A stretch of 64,000 bases of DNA from Odontesthes bonariensis (taxonomy: Eukaryota; Chordata; Actinopteri; Atheriniformes; Atherinopsidae), in NCBI RefSeq assembly GCF_027942865.1, contig NC_134520.1, positions 1,796,501 through 1,860,500 of the forward strand, written 5' to 3'. Positions 12,101 through 23,823 of this stretch are shown piece by piece; position 1 is the first letter of the stretch; each line of letters opens with the position of its first letter. The position numbers and the translations under genes were made by a program. Under the pieces are notes generated by a model, which saw only the letters and a program-made list of their open reading frames with translations, ran no database searches and was not told the DNA's origin.

Positions 12101-12850
12101 CTTTAAATCTGGTTACAGCATCCTCTGATAGACACCTTCTATATGTACATTTCTTCTCAGAAACTGTATAGTCAAGTAATGTAAACTCAAAGGTTATCAG
12201 AAAATGGTCAGATAAGACAGGGTTATGAGGGAACACTGTTAACTGTTCACTCTCAATGCCATAAGTCAGAACAAGATCAAGGGTGTGATTAAGGCAGTGA
12301 GTCGGTCTGTGAACACTCTGAGAAAATCCAATAGAGTCTAATATAGAATTAAAGTTCATATTCAGGCTGTCATTTTCAACATCTACATGAATATTAAAGT
12401 CACCCACTACAATGACTTTATCTGTACTCAGCACTAACTGGGATAAAAACTCTGAGAATTCAGACAGAAACTCAGAATAAGGGCCAGGTGGACGATACAC
12501 AACAACAAACACAAGAGGTTTCTGGGATTTCCACTTTGCGTGGGAAAAACTGAGAATCAGAGATTCAAAAGAGCTCAAACTAATCTTGGGTCTGGGACTG
12601 ATTAGTAACCCTGATCTGAAAATAGCTGCCACTCCTCCTCCTCTGCCTGTGGTTCCAGGAACGTGAACATTTAAACAATCAGAGGGAGTTGCTTCATTAA
12701 TGCTAACATGATCCTCCTGCTGCAGCCAGGTTTCTGTAAGACTAAATATATCAATATGATGATCACAAATCAACTCATTCACTAACAGAGACTTGGAAAG
12801 GAGAGATCTGATATTCAGCAAACCACATTTAATAGTTTGATGTTTTTGTT
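9149..12850 (-). mobile_element. L2/Maui-type LINE, copy 1 (nearly full ORF2)
   Basis: The 3' end is at the left: ATTCA repeats near 9149-9166, then the conserved tail (tttatatagcgccaaatac, ctcaaggcacttaga). The rest of the 3' UTR lies at 9190-9940 and the coding region at 9942-12821. Relative to copies 2 and 3 the 3' UTR lacks about 115 bp near 9390. The right edge is soft: coding-like sequence continues slightly beyond 12821. No ORF1 is seen, so the copy is probably 5' truncated. Confidence 0.85.
9942..12821 (-). CDS. L2-type ORF2: AP endonuclease plus reverse transcriptase, 959 aa
   Basis: Single open frame. An apurinic-like endonuclease domain comes first (N-terminal [18 protein letters not shown]; a LSDHFLITF motif near the domain end). 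The reverse transcriptase follows with fingers ([15 protein letters not shown]), the catalytic Asp motif [23 protein letters not shown] and the YADDTQLYL active site, ending with the CR1/L2-style C-terminus. It is the only uninterrupted copy of the three L2s here. In the finger motif it reads YIPISNLP where copies 2 and 3 read YRPISNLP; the Arg is highly conserved in LINE RTs, so activity may be impaired. Function in target-primed retrotransposition is family knowledge. Confidence 0.88.
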   Translation of the reverse strand: MLNIRSLLSKSLLVNELICDHHIDIFSLTETWLQQEDHVSINEATPSDCLNVHVPGTTGRGGGVAAIFRSGLLISPRPKISLSSFESLILSFSHAKWKSQKPLVFVVVYRPPGPYSEFLSEFSEFLSQLVLSTDKVIVVGDFNIHVDVENDSLNMNFNSILDSIGFSQSVHRPTHCLNHTLDLVLTYGIESEQLTVFPHNPVLSDHFLITFEFTLLDYTVSEKKCTYRRCLSEDAVTRFKELIPSSFSSLPCADMTEDDYLNFTPAALDSLVDSTIVSMRTALDNVAPLKRKVISQKRLAPWYNSQLRALKQTARKLERQWCSSNLEESQLVWKDSLTMYKKALRKARTAYYSSLIEENKNNPRFLFSTVASLTKSPSSAEPGIPLNLSSDDFMSFFINKIVSIREKIDGVLPTIITDVSSSTAALEVCLEPDLYLDGFCPVDLSELTTAIVSSKPSTCVLDPIPTRLFKEVFPLIDTSILDLINLSLLTGYVPQTFKVAVIKPLLKKPTLDSEVLAHYIPISNLPFMSKVLEKIVAAQLCDHLHRNNLFEEFQSGFRVHHSTETALLKVTNDLLLASDSGLVSVLVLLDLSAAFDTVDHSILLHRLEHVIGIKGTALGWFKSYLSDRFQFVLVNEESSSHTRVSHGVPQGSVLGPILFTLYMLPLGNIIRQHGINFHCYADDTQLYLSIKPDEPNRLVRLQACLKDIKTWMTQNCLLLNSDKTEVVIFGPERFREKLSSYIVTLDGISLASSSTVRNLGVIFDQNLSFDSHIKQVSRTAFFHRRNIVKIKNILSQSDAEKLIHAFVTSRLDYCNSLLLGCSTYSLKSLQLIQNAAARVLTRTNRRDHISPVLASLHWLPVKFRIEFKILLLTYKALNDRAPSYLKDLIVRYFPNRALHSQTAGLLEVPRVSKSRMGGRAFSYQAPLLWNKLPVNVREADTLSTFKTRLKTFLFYKAYS

Positions 12851-13496
12851 CAGTTTGTATTTTAAAGCTACATTTAAAACTAATGGAAGGTGGTCATTAA
12901 GAAAGCTATTCATCACATTTCTTTTTAATTATGTCTGACAGCAAAAACAGTCTTTGAGTTTAAAGTTAAGAAGCTAAAAATTAAAGCGATATAATGTACA
13001 AAAATTGGTCCATGTATGAAATTCAGCTGGTTTTACTGAATGTCTAAAAATGCATCAAGTAATTATGTAGTCAGGTACAATGACAACTACACAGAATCTG
13101 TCTCTCTTGCAGCGTGAGAGCAAGTATAACAAGTATATCTGCACAGGTATCTTGATCTTTATACACAGTGAGTGCTTAATATGTCGTTAAAAGTTAGCTT
13201 TCTTTTACCCACTGTTACCAAGTTCTTGCTGAGGGTAAAATTCCATTCCTCTTCTTCCTCTTTCACTTCTGGTCAGCCATTTGCTTTTCAGAATACAGGA
13301 CACATTTCCACCGCACCAATCAGGGTTAAAGTCCCTCCTCAGCCAGACTGTTGAACTGATTGGGCAACAAGCAACAGTTCAGTGCATGCAAGCTTACAGG
13401 CTGTTTGACATTTGATCGTTGCTGCACAAGACTTTTAATCAGCTTACGGGAGACGGTGAGAACAGCTATAGTTATATGAGTATTGTTGTTCATTTT

Positions 13497-13686
13497 ATGA
13501 CATTGATTACCAGGTTCATCAACTTCCTAACACGGCTGCTCCCCAAGAGTTTAGTCAACTGGGCAGCAGAGAGAGCGCTGAACCATAAATATGACCATAG
13601 ACTGTATGGCTTGAAACCCAGACACAGGTACGATACACTAGACTAGTTTTATATCAATTACTTTATTTGAATTTCTGTCATTTTAA
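13497..13686 (+). pseudogene. Duplicated 3' part of FMO exon 6 plus start of the following intron
   Basis: About 190 bp match 15144-15333 (exon 6 end and intron start of FMO gene 2) with only about four mismatches. The 5' third of the exon is missing. The copied exon part is still open and keeps its donor ACACAG|gtacga at 13628/13629. It lies between the L2 insertion and the ATG of gene 2, possibly inside intron 1 if the donor-like site at 13455/13456 ends a non-coding exon 1. Copies this similar imply a recent local duplication or gene conversion. Confidence 0.85.
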
Positions 13687-13862
13687 GGTCTCTTTATGTG
13701 CCTGTGGTGACCAGCTGATGACCAAAATCTGTCGGTTGACAGATTCATTTTGATAAAGTCACTAAATGTTCATATGAAGTTATGTTAAACTTTGTGCTGA
13801 CTCTTAGTTTTACTTGTATGAAACATTTCTGATTGACAGTGCCCTAACTCAAATGCTTAGCA

Positions 13863-16800
13863 ATGGTACGACGTGTGGCAGTCATTGGAGCAGGCAGTTC
13901 GGGTCTGGCCTGCATCAAGATCTGTGTTGATGAGGGGTTGGAGCCTGTCTGCTTTGAAAGGAGTGATGACATTGGCGGCTTGTGGAAATTCAAGGTGAGT
14001 GGTTGGCCTGTTTGTCTCTTGATAATAAGTTTTGTTTCTATGTTACTAAGCAAAGATGGTGTTGCTTTTGCACAACAATAACAGAAGTGCATGAAACTAA
14101 AAATATCCTAGTTAGAGTCATGTACTTATCAACTTTAGTCTGTGTGTCCACAGGAGTCACCTGAGCCAGAGCGATCCAGTATCTACTGGTCTTTGGTGGT
14201 TAATACCTCCAAAGAGATGATGTGTTTCAGTGACTTTCCCATGCCTGATAACTACTCAAACTACATGCACAACTCCCAGCTGCTTCAGTACTTCAGATTA
14301 TATGCTGAGCACTTTGACCTGCTTAGTTATATCAACTTCAAGGTTATTCCTGTTTTCATCATCGCTGTCATTTCCATACAAAGTTAAAAGCTCTTTACAT
14401 TATGCTGTGTGTAATGCTGTATGCTAATAAATGTGGGTGTTCTCACTTTAGACAACAGTGAGGAGAGTTGCTCAAAGGTCAGACTTTTCTGTGTCGGGTC
14501 AGTGGGACATTGTGACAATAAACAAGAAGGGCGAGGAAGAAAAACACATCTTTGATGCAGTTTTGGTCTGTTCAGGCCACTATACCCATCCTGCCTTACC
14601 CCTGTCTAACTTTCAAGGTGATTAAATGAATGCAGTATATTCAGTACTGTTTTTGTTGCTTTGAATCAGAATGGTCTTGGGAAAAAACACAGAACTATCT
14701 TGTTTTGCTCCTAGCGGTTGCTCCATATGTCTTTTTCTAGGGCATGATACTTTTTGTGGCAGGTGTCTTCACAGCTGGGAATATAAAGATGCAGATGCCT
14801 GCAGAGGAAAGAGGGTGGTGGTGGTCGGCATTGGGAACTCTGGAGGAGATATTGCAGTAGAGATTAGTAGATCTGCAGAGAAGGTAAGGCAGAACAAGAA
14901 CTGGGAAACTACCATGTTGTTTCAGAAACTGAGTCTATTCTGTCAGTCTATCGCCTACAGAGCTGTGTTAACGTAATGTACGGGCACCGTAAAACAATAC
15001 ACAACACAGTCACGTGTCTCATTTGCTTTTCTGTATTTCTATGTACTTACAGCCAGTCTTCTTCTCCCTGGCAGACATTTCTCAGTACACGTCAGGGGGC
15101 CTGGGTGCTAGGCAGGATGTCCAGTGATGGCCTTCCTCTGGACATGACATCAATTACCAGGTTCATCAACTTCCTAACACGGCTGCTCCCCAAGAGTTTA
15201 GTCAACTGGGCAGCAGAGAGAGCGCTGAACCACAAATATGACCATAGACTGTATGGCTTGAAACCCAGACACAGGTACGATACACTAGACTAGTTTTATA
15301 TCAATTACTTTATTTGAATTCCTGTCAGTTTAAAAAAAATCACTGTATTTCATTTAGTGTTTTATGTAGTGTTTGAGATTTGTTGTTTTCATACTCCCAG
15401 CCATTTCATCAGTTGAACTAAATGTTGAGTATGGGCAGAGGAACAGTGGTCAGCACAGACAACCCTGTTTTTGTTCTTTCTGGCTGTGGCCATGAATCTT
15501 TCTGCTGTAGAGGGGGTAGTGTTAACATGGGGGTCTATTGGAAGGCACCTGATTTTGGCAGCCATACACGCAACTGCTGTTTTAGACACTTTAGTGTTGG
15601 ATTCATGTTTCTCTCTCTGTAATTGCTGCTTGATGCTAACAGGCTAAAAATGTCAGGAAAAATATCAAGACCCAAAATAATGTTAGAAAATAACAAAATG
15701 TACTATTGTAATCACTATGTTATTAGTTCTTTTTATGAGTATCATTTATTTTGCAAAGGACAATAGGTGTCAGTATCATTAATGCTATAGCTGTACTGAA
15801 TAAAAACTTGAACTATTGGTCTTATTTACTCCAATTATTATTTTGTCTCTTCAACAGACTCTTGGACAGAAGGCCTTTGATCAATGATGATCTTCCTGGA
15901 CGAATCCTTCAGGGGGCACTGATCATGAAGCCCAACCTGAAAGGATTCAAGGATACAGGAGTCATATTTGAAGATGGCACAGTGGAAGAGGACATAGACG
16001 CTGTGATCTTCTGTACTGGTTATAATGGAACTTTCCCATTCCTGCCCTCAGCTCTGTCTGAGGGACCCAACGGAGAGCTGACATTGTACAAGTAAGTTTG
16101 TGGTGGACAGTATTTAAAGCTGAGTCTGATATGTAAAAAGGATAATGAACGCTGCATCACAGAGCAGTGCTGTTTTTTGGTGTTATTCATTCTATTATTG
16201 ACAGTTTGTCTGCAAAACAAAGTGACATAGTTTTATCTTAATGCTTTCTTTGAAATACTTACACAAATATTTGCATGAATTCTTCTATCAAACCGAATTC
16301 AATTTTATTTGGGACATCTTGTTCAAAGTTTTAATTATTATTTAGAAATGTATTATTGGTGAAAATAGCCCCTTGTTGAACGGGGCTGCAAAAATGAACC
16401 TGACATCGATTGTCCCACAACTGTGTTTAATTTGATCCCATTTAAAGGTATGAATCATTGCGTTTACATTACGACCAATGATTTTTTTTTCGTAATTCAG
16501 AAGAGTGTTTCCTCCGTCTCTGCTGCACCCCACACTTGCCATCATGGGACTTTTCCAAGCAAAAGGACCGATCATGCCTATTGTGGAGATGCAGGCACGC
16601 TGGGCTGTTAAAGTCTTTACAGGTAAACTCACTGCGCAGGAGAATAACACGTAGGGAAAGTAAGATGTCAGTAGTGTCAGTTGGTGTGTTTTATCCTTCA
16701 GATTGGAGCCATCTGCCGTCTGAAGAGAAAATGCTGGAAATCATTGAGACTGAGAGAAGGAGTAACATGCACAGGTAGGTGTGATCCATAAACTAAAAAT

Positions 16801-17375
16801 CTAAATTTCAAGCAGAACAATCTTGTTAATCATAAAATGTACTCCTTTTTGTTGTTTTCTCAGCTATCCCTGTCCACGGCAGGCTGTTCTACAGGTGGAT
16901 TACATCCCATACCTAGATTTCATCGCTGAGGAGGTTAGTTCCCCTCAGCACTATGTAAAATGTTGTCATAAAGTATTTCGAGAACTAAATCTTTACACAC
17001 TTCTGATCACAGGTGGGTGTTCGACCGAACCTCCTGAGACTGTTCCTGAGAGATCCTGTGCTCTGGGTGAAGGTTGTCTTTGGTCCATGCACTCCATATC
17101 AGTACCGTCTCACTGGGCCTGGACAGTGGGCGGGTGCCCGACACGCTATCCTCACTCAGTGGGAGCGGGTTGCTAAGCCTTTCAGAACCAGAGCAATACC
17201 AGAACCGGAGGGCAGGACGTCTGTCTTGAATTCTCCCCTGCTCATTACCTTTGGCGGAACAATTATAATGGCTATGCTTTTGTCAAAATATAACATCATC
17301 CCAATACTGCAACATGCAACTGAGATTTTGGACAGTAGCAAAACTCTCCTGAGGGACTCATGGTTCATTCGCTGA
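13863..17375 (+). CDS. fmo: Flavin-containing monooxygenase, paralogue 2 (intact, 10 coding exons)
   Basis: Same enzyme family as gene 1. Coding exons: 13863-13994, 14154-14342, 14452-14617, 14741-14883, 15075-15274, 15858-16091, 16501-16622, 16702-16774, 16864-16933, 17013-17375; 1692 nt, 563 aa, all GT-AG with a continuous frame. Motifs: GAGSSG at 9-14 (FAD; Ser where gene 1 has Pro), [11 protein letters not shown] at 167-177 (FMO fingerprint), GIGNSG at 192-197 (NADPH), FCTGY in exon 7, and a hydrophobic tail (about [15 protein letters not shown]) followed by a longer, polar C-terminus than in gene 1. Exon 7 (356 nt) is split 234+122, at a different place from genes 1 and 3, and the last exon is split after 70 nt. 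The ATG exon probably begins at an acceptor ending at 13839. Conserved frames and splice sites argue for a functional gene. Confidence 0.92.
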
Positions 17376-18889
17376 TTTCATGGATAAGTTATGAAAGAAC
17401 ACGTGATAAATAGCGATTACAGAAAACTATCTTTCTTTTTGTGTTGATGTTCAGAGTTCAGAAAGAATGTATTAATGTGTGGTTGTAGAATTGTTAGAGG
17501 AGATCACATTCTTCTGATTTGTGTGTCAGTTCCAACTGACAAAGAAACTATAATACTATTATAGTCTCGCTTTGCAGGCCAATCAAAATCCTGATGCTTT
17601 GAAGCACAGATGTGCTTATTATCTGCTAATGGGCTGCATGAAAAGGTTGGCTGGGGCCTTACTGTGTGGGTTCTCTCCAGGTATTCTGGCTTCATCCAAC
17701 CACCCAAAAACATGCACATTACATTGATTGGTGATTCTAAATTGACCCTTCGAATAAGTGGGGGCATGCAATGTTTTTGTCCAAGGTGTACCCTGCTTCT
17801 CACTTGGTGGCAGCTGGGATATGCTCCAGCTCCCCCATGACCCTGATAAAGAAAATGGAAGGATGGGTGGAAGTTCTTCTAACTTATGGAATAGGAGTGT
17901 AATGTTTTTTACAGTGATTATAATGCGTGGGTTGACTTACCATAGCAGTCTTTGCTTCGCTACCTGAATGTGCAAACCCCAGGAAAAAAAATGAATCAAT
18001 AAATCAACTATTTTAAAAAGTTTCAGGTCATCCTAATTTTCAGTCTAAGTTCCAAAAAAAAAATAGGAATTTAACACTGTTCAAGGCATTAAATGGTTCA
18101 AATGGCTTTCTGGGGGTAAAACTGTTACAAAGTCCAAAAATGTTTATGGTAATGCTTTGATTAATCAGGGACTGTTGGGGGAACCTTCCAGTGCCTCCTA
18201 CCTTATCTTAAAGAATTGAGAACAGACATGCATCCTCGTAATGTTTTGGCTATGATCCCTATTGAGAGCCAATGTCTATGGCTTTGAGGGACAAGTCTCA
18301 AAGGACCTTTTGTAGTTTCCATTCCATTTCTGATATGTGATTTGTTCTTGTTATCTATTTTACAATTTTTAGTGTAGCACCAAATAACTATTACTTCTAA
18401 GACACAGGTTTTCAAACCAGTAGCTGATCCAGCTTTGGGTATGAACCAACACTTGTCATTCCCTCCTTGAAATAGAACTTATCCCTTTGGTCTTCCTCTA
18501 TCTTCATCCTTTCTTGTTGAGTAAAAAAAAAAGTTAGTTATTGACAAATCAGTAACAAAGAAGACAACGTTGTGGGTCACTGAAGATTTTTCTACTTAAA
18601 GGCTTACCTATGTAAGCAATTATCAGCCTGAGACAAAAGAGGACACAAGGGAAAGGGACAAGTTGCTCTACACAGCTTGATCCAAAATTTCATTTTACAC
18701 AGTTCAGCAGAGTTGATATGCAAGTAATGCAGGAAACTTACATTAAAAGTAATGGAACTGACAGGAATAACTGTGAGCTGAAACAGTCGGAGTGGAAAAC
18801 AGTCCAGTGAAGACATACTACACAAGCAAGCATGTATACAGAAAAACATACTTGGGCCTTTATTTATTCATTAATTTAGATTTAAGTTC
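17376..18889. other. Intergenic region downstream of FMO gene 2
   Basis: Holds the 3' end of gene 2, one LINE-tail repeat (about 17625-17865) and otherwise no recognisable gene. An AATAAA at 17998-18003 is far from the stop codon and is not a convincing end signal. ERV A begins at 18890. Confidence 0.5.
17625..17865 (+). repeat. Interspersed repeat, 3' end of a fish LINE-type element
   Basis: Contains the familiar sequence of blocks gggttctctcc, catgcacatta, ggtgattctaaattg, a decayed gtaccctgcttctc, cagctgggatatgctccagc and a terminal ggaaggatggg. A related tail is at 37516-37630. This order of blocks is common at the ends of teleost non-LTR elements; the family was not assigned. Confidence 0.65.
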
Positions 18890-19193
18890 TGTTGTGGAGA
18901 AATTAGAGTCGAATCCCGCGTTGGTCAGCCGTCCATTGGGGAGTTTATTGAACAAACCGTCACAGCAAATGTGCATACAGAATGTACAAAATGTCCGACG
19001 AGCTCATTTTGTGACACCCTTTTATACCGTTTTATCATAACAAGTGTACGTGGCCCTCTCTGGAGGCGCCTAGCTTTCGCAGTTTATCATAAACACGCTC
19101 ATTCTAACTATCAACAATATTCATATGAACCAGTCAACAAGGCCCAGGATGTAACTAGGCCAGAAGTCATGAGCATGACATCCTTCTCCCACA
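18890..19193 (-). repeat. ERV A 3' LTR
   Basis: 304 bp, TG...CA ends. On the minus strand a TATA box (complement of 19020-19026) precedes an AATAAA signal (complement of 18944-18949), so promoter and poly(A) signal are intact. Identical to the partner LTR except for a 5-bp deletion. Confidence 0.92.
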
Positions 19194-20019
19194 TAGTCCC
19201 CCCTGAAATCACTTATCAGTGATTTAATAAAGAAATAATCTAAAATGAAAGAAAATCATCCCACATAGTTAATTAAGAATTAATTAACATAATCAACACT
19301 GAATCATCCTAATAATTCTACAATATCAATCAACGGGACCATTTTGAATAAATGAAAAGGAATATATATATGTGTACTCGAATCACATTAAATGATTAAA
19401 TTAAATTAAACGATATTGAATTCAACAACACTACAAGTTTTACATTGCCATCACACTTGTCCACTGTTCGCAGTGCATAGGTGCGAAAAACCCACCGGCT
19501 GCTACTTTCGTAACTCATGTTCTTATCTTGGGAAAATTCACCTACGGCCCCCCCCCACTTGGCGACCGACCACTTTACCAAGGTCGCACTCCGAACAGTT
19601 GACTGACACAATTGGCAATGGACATATCAGTGATCAGTTTTGATTGATAATACACATAGACTGAATACACCACCTTCAAATCAGTTAATCACCATTTTGT
19701 ATCAAGTACAATACATAAAATTATGGATTATCACACAACAATAGTAATAAAATGCAATGTAATGCAGCTCCTCCAGTCCCGTCCCATCTCCTGTACTCAG
19801 GTGTCGTTTGCTTCTGGCCGAACATCCGTCCGGCTGGGTCTGGAACTGCTAAGCTAACTCTGGGAGGAGAGGTCGCCAGTACGTCACTCCCAATCAAAGA
19901 GATCTTCAGCATCTCTTCTCCCTATTAGACTATACTTGGTTCCACCCTCGAGGAAAGAAACTTGTGAACCGTCCGTTGATAACCTTCATTCGTTGACCCG
20001 CTCTCCCATGCGTTGGTCC

Positions 20020-21709
20020 TCAGACCTGGTCTCGCATGGTCATCTGCCTCCTGATTCCTTCCACTGTTCGTTTGAACATCACTTGCAGCAAACACCTTCT
20101 CAGAATGGGTATAATGCAACACCTCAATAGGGAAACCATCCTCACTATCAACAATATTGCTATTCCTGCCTTAACTGCCATCGCTCCCCCTTCTCCCAAA
20201 ATCCCAAACAGACCAGTCCACCACCATTCACTCCCACCAGCATTACCCTTCAGCTCCTCTTCCAGTTCTCTGAACTTCTTCACGGCCGTTGTAAACGTCC
20301 CATCAGCTGCAGTGTTCCCGGGTATAAATGTACAACATTTTCCCCAACCATCTGGCAAACACCAATTTTCCCTTCTAATATACATTCTAAAACTTGTCTG
20401 TTCTACCAAGCCATCATACTCGTCTCATGTAGTTGTTCTCCAAAGCCTGCAAACCCTTCACTTGTGTAGCTAAGAATTCCCTGTTGGTTGTATTATATCT
20501 AATTAGTCCATTCCCCATTTTGTTAAATATGATCCACGGCAAAATAGACTCAAATCCAGCTGCAATCTCCCTGCGTGCTTTGAGCTCAAAAGGAATACCT
20601 CTCGGCTGCCCTATTGCATCCAAGTACTTATCCATGATGTAGTTACCACTATATGTTTTAACTCTCCCTTTTTCCCCATCCAAACCTCGCATCTCGTTTA
20701 CCTTGTCATACACTACCACAACTGATGTGTTCCTCCTCACCAGTGCCCAAAGACCTATCCACCTGTTGGGTAACACATTTAACAAAACATCATCTCCACA
20801 CATCCAGTAACTCTCAGCTACTGGGTGTGTCTGATCCCCAAAAAGATATGGCGTTAAAATGATCATTTCTATATTTTCACATTATTGATCCAAATAAATA
20901 AATCCTAATAAATATTGGTTCCATTTAACAGTAGTACTACTTACGTGACTTCCAAAAGCATTCAAACTCACCATCGTAATCTACTCTATCATCAGTCGGA
21001 GGCCCATCCTGTGATGTACTATGATTAAATTCCGCACAAGAAGACTCAAATTTTTGGCACTCCCTTATTTTGAAAACAATTCCGTAATTTATTTGGCCCA
21101 AACATCAATCTGCACTTAATACCACACATAGGAAACAATAACCATTTATCCTCTTCCGATGTGAACCTACCTTCTCTGCATTCCTGTTGCTGGACCACTG
21201 CACAGTCCCTGAAGGTGTGTGGCTCTGGAACAACAACAGGCAATGCTCCTGGAGCGTCTGCTCATATGAGACACTCTGTCGCTGTCAGTTCTCTCGTAGT
21301 GTACCATGCCCAACTATACCACATCTCCTGTGCTGCCTTAACCCATTTTCCACCGTACACTGTTTTCCCGACTCCACCTGTGCATGTACACTCCGTCTGT
21401 TCTTGGATTAACATGATTATTCTATCCTGTAGTGCTAATGGTAGCAAATCCCCCTAGTCTTCCCCAAAAAATCTTTCTATTCTTACAACCATTGTGAACA
21501 ACTACTTCTGACCCGATCTGACATGATCTTACCAGATTGCCCCTTTGTCGCGGCGTGTATTGTTGCATCATACTCATCTGACCCAGGCTGGCTACTTCCC
21601 TGCGGGGTGGCTTCATCACGGGACCCTTCCAGCCTCTCCTGTCTGCGGGATCCCGCCCAACATCTCCAGGCTTCGTTCTCCTGAGCCCATGCTGTCGGCC
21701 AACACCCAC
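20020..21709 (-). pseudogene. env: ERV A env, interrupted
   Basis: Envelope region read on the minus strand, broken into several open pieces (about 21709-21422, 20866-20414, 20409-20020). The last piece holds a Cys-Cys-containing segment, a long hydrophobic membrane-spanning stretch and a short tail, as in gammaretrovirus-like transmembrane subunits. Compared with ERV B it lacks about 180 bp near the start (46889-47066 in B). Multiple stops and frameshifts make it non-functional. Confidence 0.7.
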
Positions 21710-21753
21710 ACCTGGATGCTCACAGTGTCAGAAATCTTAACCTCTTCCTTTTG

Positions 21754-22440
21754 TTAATCCTTTCCCTCGGACTTAACTCTGTCTGTGTCTTTAGTCCGAA
21801 CCTTAGTGCAGTGATTCAAATGGTACCATGTGTTGCTACCTTCCACTTGAACTGCCGTCGGCATTGCTCGCACCACTGTGTACGGTCCTTTCCGTCTTGG
21901 CTCAAGCCACTTCCTCCGGAACACTTCGATGTGCACCTGGTCGCCTGGCACCACTGGCCTCTCAACCAGCTGTTCGAGACTCAAGTCTCTGAACTCCTCC
22001 TGTAGATAGATTGTTCTGTGGATTGCAGTTAGTTGCTTCATGTAAGCTGTCCACTCTGTTTGCACCTGCTCAAGTGGGGGCCCTTTAAAGGGACCTCTCG
22101 ACTGAGGTGCCAGCATGGGTCGACCCGTTAGCATTTTATGCGGTGTTAGTGCATGACTCTATGAGTCTGCATAGGAAAGCTCATTAGTGCAAGCAGCAAA
22201 GCATCTAGTTTAGTTCAGTTGAAGCGCAGATTCAATTCAATTTCACTTTCCAGGTTCCATTGATCCTCTCACCCATCCCTTGACTCTGTGGATGATAAAC
22301 GGCCCCACAGCGCTGCTTGATTCGCAGCTGCTGCAGAATGCCTCTTGCACTTTTCTAAACAAACACTTAACCATTATTTGAGCTAATCTCTGATGGAATG
22401 ACAAACAGATGAATCAATTCTCTTACCAAAAAAAATTTAC
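21754..22440 (-). pseudogene. pol: ERV A integrase C-terminal part
   Basis: The open piece 22134-21754 (126 codons) carries the retroviral integrase C-terminal domain with a GPY/F-type motif (WLEPRRKGPYTVV). Immediately upstream (about 22400-22250) is a frameshifted remnant around the catalytic Glu region (YHPQSQG-like). The zinc-binding N-terminus and the first part of the DDE core are missing. Sits between the RNase H remnant and env. Confidence 0.8.
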
Positions 22441-22442
22441 GA

Positions 22443-23330
22443 CTATTTATCCAATATGTATGACCAATATCCTTGTGATGGCGCGACCTCTGGCTCCAGT
22501 AACACCATTGGTGCCAAAACAGCAAGCTGGCACTTTGATGCTACTTTCGCTGCTTCATCAGCCGCGATATTACCTTTACCAACCATTTTGTTACCTCTAC
22601 GATTATTTGACACTGTATCACTGCCAATTTTCAATTTTCATGACTGCAATCCGCTCCTTCATTTGGACCTCATGTCGCACTGGACTCCCGTCTGACCTCC
22701 TGAACCCTCTCTGCTTCAAAACTGCTTCAAACAAAGAGAAAATATTATGAGCATATGCAGAATCTGTGTATACATTCGTAACCTTACCTTTCACCAGTCA
22801 ACATGCTTCCGTTAGTGCCTTCAGTTCAGCCAACTGTGCCGAACATGGCTGTTCACCCTTCTCAGCCTCCACCGTCACAAAGTTCTCCACCTTCCTGCTT
22901 CACAACTGCAAAACCTCATGATTACCCAAATGGTCTCACAACATGATCCATACACAACATAAGTGACATCAGCCTGCACAAGTGAAGTTGCTCCTAAGTC
23001 AAGTCTCAGTTTAATGTATCTCACAGCTTCTGACACACGCTCATGTGGTTCTCCTTCAAACTCACGTGGAATGACATCCGCAGGATCCGATGTAGTACAC
23101 TTCTGTATTCTCACATCTGGACGTGTCAAAAGATGCACAACCTGCAAACATCCTGTCCGAGTCACAACATACCTACTCTGATTTATTAGTTCTGAAATCT
23201 TATGGTTTTTATTGGAGACATATAAGAAAAATGGCTTCTCATCGTCTAGTGTTGCCCGTTTTGGATGACTTTAGCTAATTTTGTTTCAAACTTTCAAAGG
23301 CTAACTTAGCCTCGGTTGTCCTCTCCAGTT
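22443..23330 (-). pseudogene. pol: ERV A RT connection / RNase H remnant
   Basis: Frameshifted coding remnant. An open piece at 23165-22875 resembles the start of a retroviral RNase H domain and 22634-22443 its end, directly abutting the integrase remnant. The palm of reverse transcriptase with the YxDD site is nowhere in the element: gag ends near 23700-23824 and this remnant begins within about 400 bp. The same gap occurs in ERV B. Confidence 0.65.
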
Positions 23331-23823
23331 GTACTTTCAACCTTTGATCTTTGGATCTTTCATGATTCCTTCCAGAGGAAGCGCATTTTATTGCATAATC
23401 CTCCCAAAAGAAGATCATACTTGTTGTATTTTAATTTTACTTATTTATTCATTAGTTATTTATTTATTTATTTTGGACATGGCGCTTTTCTTACTCCCTC
23501 CAAGTGGGATGGAGAGATATCAGTAATTCCCTATGGGCTAAATAGATACTCTAATTTAGGCTATCAATGCTAAAATTTAAATTAGAAACTTTGTTCCGTT
23601 CAAATTTTAGAACTTCGTAATAGTGGCACATTTAAATTTTAAATTCAGAAACTTTGTTTTGTTGTGTCCTAGTAACAGTGACCTATTTAAATTCAAGTTT
23701 TAGAAACTTAGTAGTCGTGACACATTTAACTTAAAAACTTCGTTTTGTTTTGTAATGATGACACACCTGAGGGCGGTTTTTAAACCCTTTTGAGTACGTC
23801 TGATGTAAGTGTACTTCTTACCT

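Noticed and set aside
13112..13147. Exon-like block between cttgcag and gtatct upstream of FMO gene 2
   Set aside because: Good-looking splice signals but only 36 bp, no homology to FMO sequence and no conserved frame; could be chance.
18971..19222. Open frames of 70-80 codons within the LTRs (also near 28418, 42206, 54005)
   Set aside because: They recur identically because the LTRs are repeats; no domain and no start context.
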